Of a DNA stretch of 64,000 nt, positions 10,509-17,976 are shown in pieces. This DNA is from Serratia sp. Ag1 (GTDB lineage Bacteria; Pseudomonadota; Gammaproteobacteria; Enterobacterales; Enterobacteriaceae), in the NCBI RefSeq assembly GCF_000743355.1, contig NZ_JQEI01000025.1:124001-188000 (forward strand), given 5' to 3'. Both the position numbers and the translations under genes were made by a program. Position 1 is the first letter of the stretch. Every line of letters begins with the position of its first letter. Under the pieces are notes generated by a model that was not told where the DNA came from, made no database searches, and saw nothing but the letters and a program-made list of their open reading frames with translations.

Positions 10509-11978
10509 ATGATGGAACAGCAGCAAGCGTTGTATAGCGCGCTCAGTGCGCGCGATCGTAAGTTCGATGGGCGCTTTTTTGTCGGCGTTTCTTCCACCGG
10601 TATTTATTGTCGGCCTGTGTGCAGTGCCCGGACGCCAAAAATCGAAAACTGTACCTTCTACCGCAGCGCTGCGGCAGCCGAACTGGCGGGGTTTCGCCCT
10701 TGCCTGAAGTGCAGGCCGGAACTGGCTCCGGGGCTGGCGCTGATCGACCTGGGCAACCGCTATGCTCAGGTGGCCGTTCAGTTGATCGAGCAAGGGTATC
10801 TGTCGGAGCACAGTTGTGAGCAACTGGCCGCGCGCTTGGGGATATCCGATCGCCATCTGCGGCGTATTTTTGCCGAACAGTTCGGTGCGTCCCCGATCGA
10901 TTATGCCCAGTCGCATCGTTTGTTACAGGCCAAGCGCTTGCTGGCCGATACCCATCTGCCGTTGAGCGAGGTGGCTTTTGCTGCCGGGTTTGGCAGCCTG
11001 CGGCGTTTTAACGAACTGTTTAAAGCCCGTTATCGCCTGATCCCTTCCGCGCTGCGCAGCACCGCAGGCCGCCACGAACGCGCGGCTACCAGCGGGCTGG
11101 TTTTTCATCTCGGTTATCGGCCACCTTACGATTGGCCGCGCATGCTGGCTTTTTTGCAGGCGCGTGCGGTCAGCGGTGTGGAACAGGTTGAAGGGCAGCA
11201 ATACTGGCGTTCTATCGCGGTTCAGCAGGGTGGGGTTGATTATTGTGGCTGGGTGAGGGTGCAGCCGGATGAAGCCGGGAATCGGGTGCGGGTGGAAATT
11301 GCGCCGTCACTGAGCCGGGTGACGACTGAGGTGCTGCGGCGTATTCGCCAACTGTTCGATCTGGATGCGGCTCCCGACCGTATTGCCGAGGCGTTGGGGG
11401 ATTTAGCCGCCAGTGCACCGGGCCTGCGGTTGCCCGGGTGCGTCAGCAGTTTCGAACAGGCCACAAGAGCGGTGCTGGGGCAACTGGTCAGCGTGAAGAT
11501 GGCCGCTGTTTTTGCCGGGCGCATCGCACAGAACTGGGGAACCCCTTTAGAGCAGCCCCATGGCAACCTCACTCATGTGTTCCCAGAAGCAGCAAAAATT
11601 GCGCAGTTGCAGCCGGAGGAACTCAGGCCGCTGGGGATCCAGCTTAAGCGCGCGGCGGCGCTGATCGCCATGGCTCAAGCGGTGGTGGAAGGGCGGTTGC
11701 AGTTGGATAACGTGCTGGATATTGAGCAGGGTATTAACGCGCTGATCGCCTTGCCGGGCATCGGCAGTTGGACTGCCAACTATGTCGCTATGCGCGCCTG
11801 GTCATGGCCAGACGTTTTTCTGGCAGGGGATTACCTGATCAAACAGCGTTTTCCCGGTATGACTCCGCGTCAGATCGAGCAGTACGCCGAACGTTGGCGG
11901 CCATGGCGTTCTTATGCGACGCTGCATTTGTGGCATAACGGCCACTGGGTGCCATCAACGGGTGCCATCGTCAAGTAA
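10509..11978 (+). CDS. alkA: Ada-AlkA fusion: methylation-sensing regulator and 3-methyladenine DNA glycosylase II
   Basis: Multidomain alkylation-repair protein of about 489 residues. Residues 1-75 form an Ada-type zinc domain with Cys at 34, 38, 65 and 68 (GIYCRPVC ... FRPCLKC), the same spacing as the four Cys of E. coli Ada. Next comes an AraC-type double helix-turn-helix (about 85-180), then an AlkA N-terminal domain and a helix-hairpin-helix glycosylase domain (LPGIGSWTANY, catalytic Asp in FLAGDYLIKQRF). It could both excise alkylated bases and respond to methyl phosphotriesters. E. coli AlkA lacks the Ada and AraC parts. Upstream in-frame starts exist at 10437 and 10479; I chose 10509 from the Ada domain length. 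Its 3' end overlaps dgcE by 24 bp. Confidence 0.9.
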   Translation: MMEQQQALYSALSARDRKFDGRFFVGVSSTGIYCRPVCSARTPKIENCTFYRSAAAAELAGFRPCLKCRPELAPGLALIDLGNRYAQVAVQLIEQGYLSEHSCEQLAARLGISDRHLRRIFAEQFGASPIDYAQSHRLLQAKRLLADTHLPLSEVAFAAGFGSLRRFNELFKARYRLIPSALRSTAGRHERAATSGLVFHLGYRPPYDWPRMLAFLQARAVSGVEQVEGQQYWRSIAVQQGGVDYCGWVRVQPDEAGNRVRVEIAPSLSRVTTEVLRRIRQLFDLDAAPDRIAEALGDLAASAPGLRLPGCVSSFEQATRAVLGQLVSVKMAAVFAGRIAQNWGTPLEQPHGNLTHVFPEAAKIAQLQPEELRPLGIQLKRAAALIAMAQAVVEGRLQLDNVLDIEQGINALIALPGIGSWTANYVAMRAWSWPDVFLAGDYLIKQRFPGMTPRQIEQYAERWRPWRSYATLHLWHNGHWVPSTGAIVK

Positions 11979-14900
11979 CTCAGCCAGCGATTTTGCTGGT
12001 GCGATGATGTCGCCGTCCACCAGATCGATACCCAGGGTTGCCAGCGTATTCAGCGTGGCTGGCAGCTCCACCGGGCCCGCCAGCGTCTTGGCATCGATGC
12101 GGTGAGCGGCGTTGTTGAGCAGTGACACCATTAGTTCATCCATCTGATTGTTATGCACATTGGTGATAAAACGTTCATCAATACGAATATAATCAAGCCG
12201 TTGGTTGTTCAACAAATCAAAGGCGTTCAGGCTGCGCCCAAAGCCGTTAACGATCAGTCTGCAGCCCATTTGCTGTAATTGATGGCTGAACTCACCGGCA
12301 TTTTCCGTATGATCCAGAATAATGGCTTCATCGATTATCAGTAACAGAGCCTGGTGCGGCAAAAGGGTCGCTGCCAGCTTTTGCCGCAGATAGTGCTGAA
12401 AGTCCCGATCCAGCAGGCTGTCGGTCGTCAGCGGCAGAGCAATGGAGACGCCCAAGCGGGTAAGGGAGAGGGCGTGCTGATCCAGGATCTGTTCTACCAC
12501 CCAGCGATCGACTTCTGGCAGCAGGCCGTACAGCTGTGCGGCAGCGGAAAAGTTTTTGAACGTCAGCGGGCGTTCAGTGTCGGCAGTGACCCGCAATATG
12601 AGTTGGTAAAAACAGATCGCCTGCGGCGCATTGGGCGGGGATACGGCCTTGACGTACAGTTGCAACTGCTGCTGATTGATGATGTTGACCACTTGCTGCC
12701 GCGTCAGCAGTTCATGCTGGCGCTCTATCGGTGGCTCCTGCCGGGCTTCATAGGTATAAACCTGCCCACGACCACGATGTTTGGCGGTGTAACAGGCAAG
12801 ATCAGCCTGTGCCAGCAACTCTGTGCTTTTGCCACTGCTGGCATTAATGCTGGTGATCCCGGCGCTGGCACCGACGTGGTAGAGTTTGCTCTCCCAGTAG
12901 AACGGGTATTCCCCGATCAGCGACACGATCTGTTGCATCCGCGTTTTTGCCTGTTCTTGTGGGCAGTCGAACAGGATCAGGCCAAATTCGTCACCGCCCA
13001 GGCGTGCCAGGCTGTCATGGTTGCGAAGCTGGCGCTGCATAAGCTGGCTGATCTCCTTCAGCAAAGCGTCGCCTGCCGCGTGCCCGGCGGTGTCGTTAAC
13101 CGCTTTGAACCGATCGAGATCGAGGAACACCAATGAGTGTTGTTGATCGTTATCGGCCACGCTGGCGATCGCATCTTGCAGCTGCTTTTCAAAACTGGTG
13201 CGATTCTGCAGATTGGTCAAGGCATCGTGCGAGGCGCTATAACTCAGCTTTTTCATCAATTCCCGTGAGGCGCTGACGTCAAGCAACACTATTACTGCGC
13301 CCATCACTGCACCTTCAACGGTTTTCAGCGGCGAAACGGAGATTTGTATGTCGAAGCGGCGGCTATCGCGGCTGTGCAGCACCAGCGCATAGTCTGGAGG
13401 CAAGGTTGTCTCTTCCTGCAGACACAATTGCACCGGGTTTTCCACTATCGGGCCGTTTCTGCCGTTGGTGATGCGAATTACGCTATCGATCGGCATACCC
13501 TGCGCCAGCTCCAGTGACCAACCGGACATCTGTTCGGCGACCGGGTTCATAAAAGTGATGCACATTTCGCTGTCGGTGGAGATAACTCCTTCACCGATGG
13601 CATCCAGGGTGATGTGCAGGCGTTCCTTTTCCTCATGCAGCGATTTGGTCAGCGTAATAACTTCGGTCACATCAATATTGGTGCCAAGCAGGCGCTGTGG
13701 CTTGCCATGTTCGTCAAGCAGCAGGTTGCCTTGCCCGCGAATATAACGCAGTTTCCCTTGGCGGGTCAGGATGCGAAACTCAGTCACAAATAGCTGTGGG
13801 TGCTCCATGACCTGGGCGATCAATTGATTGATACGCGGCAGATCTTCTGGCAGCAACAGTGAACGCCAGAGCTGTGGGGTCGGTATTTGATCCAGCGGGA
13901 AATCGTACAGCTCAAACATACGTTTGTCCCAGATGAGCTGCTGTTCGTTGACCATCCATTCCCACACGCCGATCCCCCCTGCCCGATTGGCCAGCGTAAT
14001 GCGTTCTATCAGGAGGCGATTCTCAGCTTCTGCCAGCTTCAGCTCGTTGATGTCCTCCACTTGGGAGATAAAATACAGCGGCTGACCGTGGGGATCGCGG
14101 ACCAGTGAAACTGCCAACAGCGTCCAGACGCTTTCACCATCGCTGCGGATAAAGCGTTTTTCCATGGTATAGCTGCTGATGTTGCCTGCCAGCAGTTCCT
14201 GCAACTGTGTCAGATCGGCATTCAAATCGTCTGGATGGGTAATTTCCTGAAAGGTCAGGTGCCACAGGGTTTCTGGCGGGTAATGCAGCAGTTTGCACAG
14301 CGCTTGGTTGACCTGCAGCCATTTCCCCTCCGGGGATACCAACGCCATGCCGATAGCGGAATACTCCAGTGCATTGCGAAAGCGGGTTTCACTCTCAATG
14401 ATACGTTTTTTCTCCACCCGGAAGGCGTGCATCACCATTGACATGGAATGGGCGGGGATCAGAATCAGGATGAGTGGCAGATAGATTTCGACGTCGCCTA
14501 AAAATGGTCTGTGAGCTGAAAAATGTAACAGCCCCAGTGAGATGGCTACGGTAATCATCAACGTAGTGGCAAAGCAGATAATGAAGGTTTTAAGCCGGGA
14601 TAGGCTAATCGCGGCCCACAAAAGCGGCAACGTAACGAAAGCAAACGGATAAGGTAGGTTGACCAGCACCAGATAGCTGAAAAAGAGAATGGCTATTAGT
14701 ATCAGTAGCAGTTTTGCCAGATTCAGCTCTTTCAGCATCGAACGGCGATACACCAGCCCGATGGGGGTCAACGCCAGTACGCCAATGGCTTCAGAAATAA
14801 ACCAGGTGCTGGCCGCTTGCCAGAAGGATTGGCCGAGTTGGGGAACCCAGGACACCGCTAACAGAGCGCTGAACATCGGGGTAAAGATTACGGCACAAGT

Positions 14901-15287
14901 AACAAACTTCAGCCAGCTTGCCAGGCTGTCAAGCGGATCTGTGGGTTGCAGGACGTGCTGCAACAGCAGTGCACTGACCACCGCTTCCAGCAGATTCATC
15001 AGCGTCAGTTTGAACGGGATCCAACTCAGACCAAACAGAATGATATTGGCAGTACAGATGCTGACTCCAGAGAGCAACAGTGGCAGTAGCCAATACTGCG
15101 GACGATACCGGTACAGCAAGATAATAATCGCGGCAGTGGGGAACCACAGCGGGGTAAAACTGCTGGATTCGGTCGAGAGCGTCAGGCAAAGGTAAGCCAG
15201 CAGAAAGATCATTACTGACATTAACAGCGAGTGCATCAGTAAAGAGTTTCCTGACGGCGTGGGGTGATTCGCTGCGCTGATGTCCAT
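11955..15287 (-). CDS. dgcE: DgcE, membrane diguanylate cyclase (MASE1-PAS-GGDEF-degenerate EAL)
   Basis: Synthesises c-di-GMP, promoting biofilm matrix over motility. About 1110 residues (E. coli DgcE 1105). Order: MASE1 membrane domain (about 1-290, 8 or more hydrophobic helices), three PAS regions (about 300-650), GGDEF with an intact RLGGDEFG active site near residue 765, and a C-terminal EAL-like domain that looks inactive (EALLR is YQLILRV and the DDFGTGYS motif is VNGFGRSL). Such a degenerate EAL is also described for E. coli DgcE. ATG 15287 is preferred to TTG 15320 because AAGG lies just upstream. Convergent and overlapping with alkA, as neighbours of the E. coli 46 min order. Confidence 0.94.
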   Translation of the reverse strand: MDISAANHPTPSGNSLLMHSLLMSVMIFLLAYLCLTLSTESSSFTPLWFPTAAIIILLYRYRPQYWLLPLLLSGVSICTANIILFGLSWIPFKLTLMNLLEAVVSALLLQHVLQPTDPLDSLASWLKFVTCAVIFTPMFSALLAVSWVPQLGQSFWQAASTWFISEAIGVLALTPIGLVYRRSMLKELNLAKLLLILIAILFFSYLVLVNLPYPFAFVTLPLLWAAISLSRLKTFIICFATTLMITVAISLGLLHFSAHRPFLGDVEIYLPLILILIPAHSMSMVMHAFRVEKKRIIESETRFRNALEYSAIGMALVSPEGKWLQVNQALCKLLHYPPETLWHLTFQEITHPDDLNADLTQLQELLAGNISSYTMEKRFIRSDGESVWTLLAVSLVRDPHGQPLYFISQVEDINELKLAEAENRLLIERITLANRAGGIGVWEWMVNEQQLIWDKRMFELYDFPLDQIPTPQLWRSLLLPEDLPRINQLIAQVMEHPQLFVTEFRILTRQGKLRYIRGQGNLLLDEHGKPQRLLGTNIDVTEVITLTKSLHEEKERLHITLDAIGEGVISTDSEMCITFMNPVAEQMSGWSLELAQGMPIDSVIRITNGRNGPIVENPVQLCLQEETTLPPDYALVLHSRDSRRFDIQISVSPLKTVEGAVMGAVIVLLDVSASRELMKKLSYSASHDALTNLQNRTSFEKQLQDAIASVADNDQQHSLVFLDLDRFKAVNDTAGHAAGDALLKEISQLMQRQLRNHDSLARLGGDEFGLILFDCPQEQAKTRMQQIVSLIGEYPFYWESKLYHVGASAGITSINASSGKSTELLAQADLACYTAKHRGRGQVYTYEARQEPPIERQHELLTRQQVVNIINQQQLQLYVKAVSPPNAPQAICFYQLILRVTADTERPLTFKNFSAAAQLYGLLPEVDRWVVEQILDQHALSLTRLGVSIALPLTTDSLLDRDFQHYLRQKLAATLLPHQALLLIIDEAIILDHTENAGEFSHQLQQMGCRLIVNGFGRSLNAFDLLNNQRLDYIRIDERFITNVHNNQMDELMVSLLNNAAHRIDAKTLAGPVELPATLNTLATLGIDLVDGDIIAPAKSLAELLDDGTR

Positions 15288-15630
15288 AAGTAACCTTACT
15301 GTGCTAGCGGGCACAAGCAAAAATAACGACCGTTTAAAGTGGGCAATTTTACTAACAAGAGATTAGTACAGTGTATGACGAATGCCTATTGAATGAGCGA
15401 TATTAAGGTGTAAACCCAGTGTGTTTAAAGCTGTCTCTTATACACAACGTGCTTGTCTATGTCAGCCAGGTGTAATGAGAATTGCCGTAAACAGAATCCA
15501 ATCCCATGCCCCACAGTGAACGGCAATTGCAGGGCCCAAGGCGGGGCCCTGCACCCCGCCCACGCTTAACATGGCCTGCCCGCTACGCGGGTGCCTTCGC
15601 CGCGCCCCCGTTGCCGGGCGGGTCGGCTAC

Positions 15631-15679
15631 GACAAACGTCCCTGTTTGTCTCGCCTCAACCGGCCCTCCATGGCCGGTT
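15631..15679 (+). repeat. Two-hairpin motif, copy 1, inside the IS50-like cassette
   Basis: Hairpin a: GACAAAC (15631-15637), loop GTCCCT, GTTTGTC (15644-15650). Hairpin b: AACCGGCC (15658-15665), loop CTCCAT, GGCCGGTT (15672-15679). An inverted second copy lies at 15863-15911 with the same spacing, the same loop in hairpin a and compensatory changes in both stems. Confidence 0.75.
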
Positions 15680-15862
15680 GCCCCTGGCAACGCGGTCTTG
15701 CTCAGCAGGCCATGATGCGCGCAACGTCAACCCCTGAATCTGTAACCACCGGGCAACTTTTACAAGGGAATTGATAACAGCAGTTCAGGCATTCTTATCG
15801 GTGAGATGAGCACGGGTGTTGAGGCCATTGAAGGCGCCGAACGGAGACACGGCGCATAGGCG

Positions 15863-15911
15863 AACGCGCCACGGACGGCGCGTTCAGGCGAGACAGTCAG
15901 GGACGACTGTC
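15863..15911 (-). repeat. Two-hairpin motif, copy 2 (inverted), inside the IS50-like cassette
   Basis: On the minus strand hairpin a is GACAGTC, loop GTCCCT, GACTGTC and hairpin b is AACGCGCC, loop GTCCGT, GGCGCGTT. Compared with copy 1, two base pairs differ in each stem and every difference keeps pairing. This indicates that the folded form, as RNA or single-stranded DNA, has been maintained. Confidence 0.75.
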
Positions 15912-16146
15912 GTAGCCGGCCTTAATGCGCGGTGGCGAAGTGAGGGAAGTGGGCGAAGCCCACCGCCTGATATGGCCAGGGCCGGGGTGTTGGGGGCTGG
16001 CTCTTGAGCCCCCAACTCGGTCGCGTTCACGGCGTTAGTGAATAAACACGAAAGGTGTAGCGACCGAAATCAACACATATCCCATAATAACCCTCAAGAT
16101 GTGAACAAGAGACAGGTGTTTAAAGAGGGGCACTGGCCGCTCAACG

Positions 16147-17580
16147 TTACAGCAGGAAAATCGTGGCTAATCCAAGGAAAATAAAGAATCCCCCGGTATC
16201 GGTCAAGGCGGTGATCAGTACGCTGGAGCCCACGGCAGGATCGCGCCCCAACTTCAGCATGGTCATCGGGATCACGACCCCCATCAGTGCGGCGACCAGC
16301 AGGTTCAGGAGCATCGCCAGCGTCATCACGCCGCCCATGGCGAGATCGCCATACAGCAGGTAAGTGATCACTCCCATGATTCCTCCCCAGACAATGCCGT
16401 TGATTACCGCGACGCCCAGCTCTCTGAGCAATAAGCGTGAAATATTGCCGACCTCAATCTGGTGCAGCGCCAGCGCGCGCACGATCATGGTAATCGTCTG
16501 ATTACCGGTATTGCCACCGATCCCGGCGACGATGGGCATCAGCGCTGCCAGCGCCACCAGTTGTGAAATGGTGTGTTCGAACAGGCCAATGACGCGTGAA
16601 GCAATAAAGGCGGTGCACAGGTTGATTGCCAGCCAGGCCCAGCGGGTTTTTACCGCTTTGCCAACCGGGGCGAACACGTCTTCATCCGGGCTCAAGCCCC
16701 CCATGCGGCGCAGGGTGGTATCGCTTTCTTCGTTGACCACGTCAACGATCTCTTCAATGGTCAAACGCCCCATCAGTTTGCCTTTGGCATCGACCACCGG
16801 GGCGCTGATCAGGTCATAACGTTCGAAAGCACTGGCGGCAGCTTCGGCTTTATCTTCGGGTTCGAACGTGGTGGGATCGCTGTCCATCAACTGGGAAACC
16901 AGCATGTGCGGATCGTTGAGCAACACCGCCGTGAGGGGTAATTCCCCCAACAGCGTATTTTTACGGTCGGTGACGAACAGTTTATCGGTGGCGTCCGGGA
17001 TGGTTTTGCGCTGGCGTAAAAAACGGTGGACGGTGCCAAGTGAAATGTCTGGCCGTACCGTCACCAGTTCGAAATCCATCATCCAGCCAACGGTATCTTT
17101 GCCGTAGTGCACCATTTCCCGCACCTGTGTGCGTTCATGGGGTTCTAGCGAGGTAAGCAGGCGGCCCATCAGGTTACGCGGCAAATACTGTGCCAGATAG
17201 GCCTGTTCATCGACATCCAGCGTTTTGATCGCTTTGAGCAGATCTTTATCGCTCATCTCTTCGATCAGGCTATCCCAAACCGGTTCTGCCACTTCTACCA
17301 GCGTTTGGCCACGTTTAGCGTTATCGACCAACCGCCACAGCGCCAGGCGCTGGTCTTGTGGCAGGGCCTCCAGCAGATCAGCCAGATCGGCGGCGTGCAT
17401 ATCTTTCAGTAGCTGGGTAATCTCGGCGGTATGATTTAAAAGTTCGTTTCTGCCGAGTTCTTTCTCATCACCTGGGCGACCGAGAATGCCGTCAACCAAA
17501 GGTTTGTTATGTAACAGTAAGTTCAGAATGCGCTGACGATGCTCTGCGACCTTTTTTACATTATGTGTTGCGGTGGACAT
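16147..17580 (-). CDS. mgtE: MgtE-family magnesium transporter
   Basis: Mg2+ channel/transporter of 477 residues. It has a cytosolic N-domain of helical superhelix type (about 1-135), two CBS domains (about 140-270; ISAPVVDAKGKLMGRLTIEEIVDVV), the connecting plug helix, and a five-helix membrane domain (about 290-475). The pore signature PIVAGIGGNTGNQ and the final TALTDTGGFFIFLGLA helix are intact, so it should be functional. ATG 17580. Its 3' end is only 22 bp from the target duplication of the IS50-like element, so any original terminator may have been displaced. mgtE is not part of the E. coli neighbourhood. Confidence 0.94.
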   Translation of the reverse strand: MSTATHNVKKVAEHRQRILNLLLHNKPLVDGILGRPGDEKELGRNELLNHTAEITQLLKDMHAADLADLLEALPQDQRLALWRLVDNAKRGQTLVEVAEPVWDSLIEEMSDKDLLKAIKTLDVDEQAYLAQYLPRNLMGRLLTSLEPHERTQVREMVHYGKDTVGWMMDFELVTVRPDISLGTVHRFLRQRKTIPDATDKLFVTDRKNTLLGELPLTAVLLNDPHMLVSQLMDSDPTTFEPEDKAEAAASAFERYDLISAPVVDAKGKLMGRLTIEEIVDVVNEESDTTLRRMGGLSPDEDVFAPVGKAVKTRWAWLAINLCTAFIASRVIGLFEHTISQLVALAALMPIVAGIGGNTGNQTITMIVRALALHQIEVGNISRLLLRELGVAVINGIVWGGIMGVITYLLYGDLAMGGVMTLAMLLNLLVAALMGVVIPMTMLKLGRDPAVGSSVLITALTDTGGFFIFLGLATIFLL

Positions 17581-17976
17581 GGTATTCCTTAACCCAGATT
17601 GGGTTGATGCGCTTCTTTTACGGCTCCCCTTACAAGATAGAGCATAGCATTGAAAACTAAGTAAGAGTTTTGAAGGTATGCGGGCAAGGTGTTGGATATT
17701 TCACCTCTGTTGACATACCGTTTGATTTTTTGTTGCGTCTTAATAGGTTATTATCATCGGTTAAGAATCTTCGTGATTTTTTATTTGTCTTTTCCCGATT
17801 AATTGTTCGTGGTCAAATCTTGAGCGATGAAAAAGTAGAGAATAAGCAGCCATTCTTGACGTTGGTCGAGCGTGTCTTCATGCAGGGTTATGCGGGATAG
17901 GATCTAACTCTTCTCTGCGATTTAAATTATGCTTAAACGGTGATATGAGTCACGCATTGGCGGATACAGTGTCTTG
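17581..17976. other. Divergent intergenic region between mgtE and pdeF, no gene recognised
   Basis: About 396 bp, AT-rich relative to the genes, holding the divergent promoters of mgtE and pdeF. A TTGACA hexamer lies near 17712 but no well-spaced -10 is apparent. A 76-codon reading frame (17670-17900) has no recognisable features and I do not call it a gene. I see no magnesium-sensing riboswitch or leader hairpin I could defend. Confidence 0.5.

Larger units (their letters stand above)
15421..16125. mobile_element. IS50/Tn5-like non-autonomous element (MITE candidate) with 10-bp target duplication
   Basis: A 685-bp cassette (15431-16115) is bounded by identical GTGTTTAAAG copies at 15421-15430 and 16116-16125. 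The left end reads CTGTCTCTTATACACAAC, close to the IS50 outside/mosaic end. The right end, read inward on the minus strand, is CTGTCTCTTGTTCACATCTT, two differences from the IS50 inside end in this stretch. No transposase or other convincing ORF is inside. The interior is full of inverted repeats: 9-bp stems at 15529-15552, paired hairpins at 15631-15679 and 15863-15911, and a GGGGGCT hairpin at 15992-16013. It sits 133 bp upstream of dgcE and 22 bp from the end of mgtE. Confidence 0.8.

Noticed and set aside
12354..13136. 260-codon plus-strand frame inside dgcE.
   Set aside because: It is the antisense shadow of the GGDEF/EAL coding region.
15431..15448. Left cassette end resembles the Tn5 mosaic end used in sequencing adapters, so it could be library contamination.
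   Set aside because: The match breaks after CTGTCTCTTATACACA, the other end is inside-end-like rather than a second mosaic end, and a 10-bp target duplication flanks the cassette.
15506..16007. Three 60-70-codon frames inside the IS50-like cassette.
   Set aside because: They are made of hairpin arms with Arg/Pro/Gly-rich translations and none resembles a transposase; structure explains the sequence better.
17670..17900. 76-codon frame in the mgtE-pdeF gap.
   Set aside because: No ribosome-binding site or recognisable pattern; the region must hold divergent promoters.
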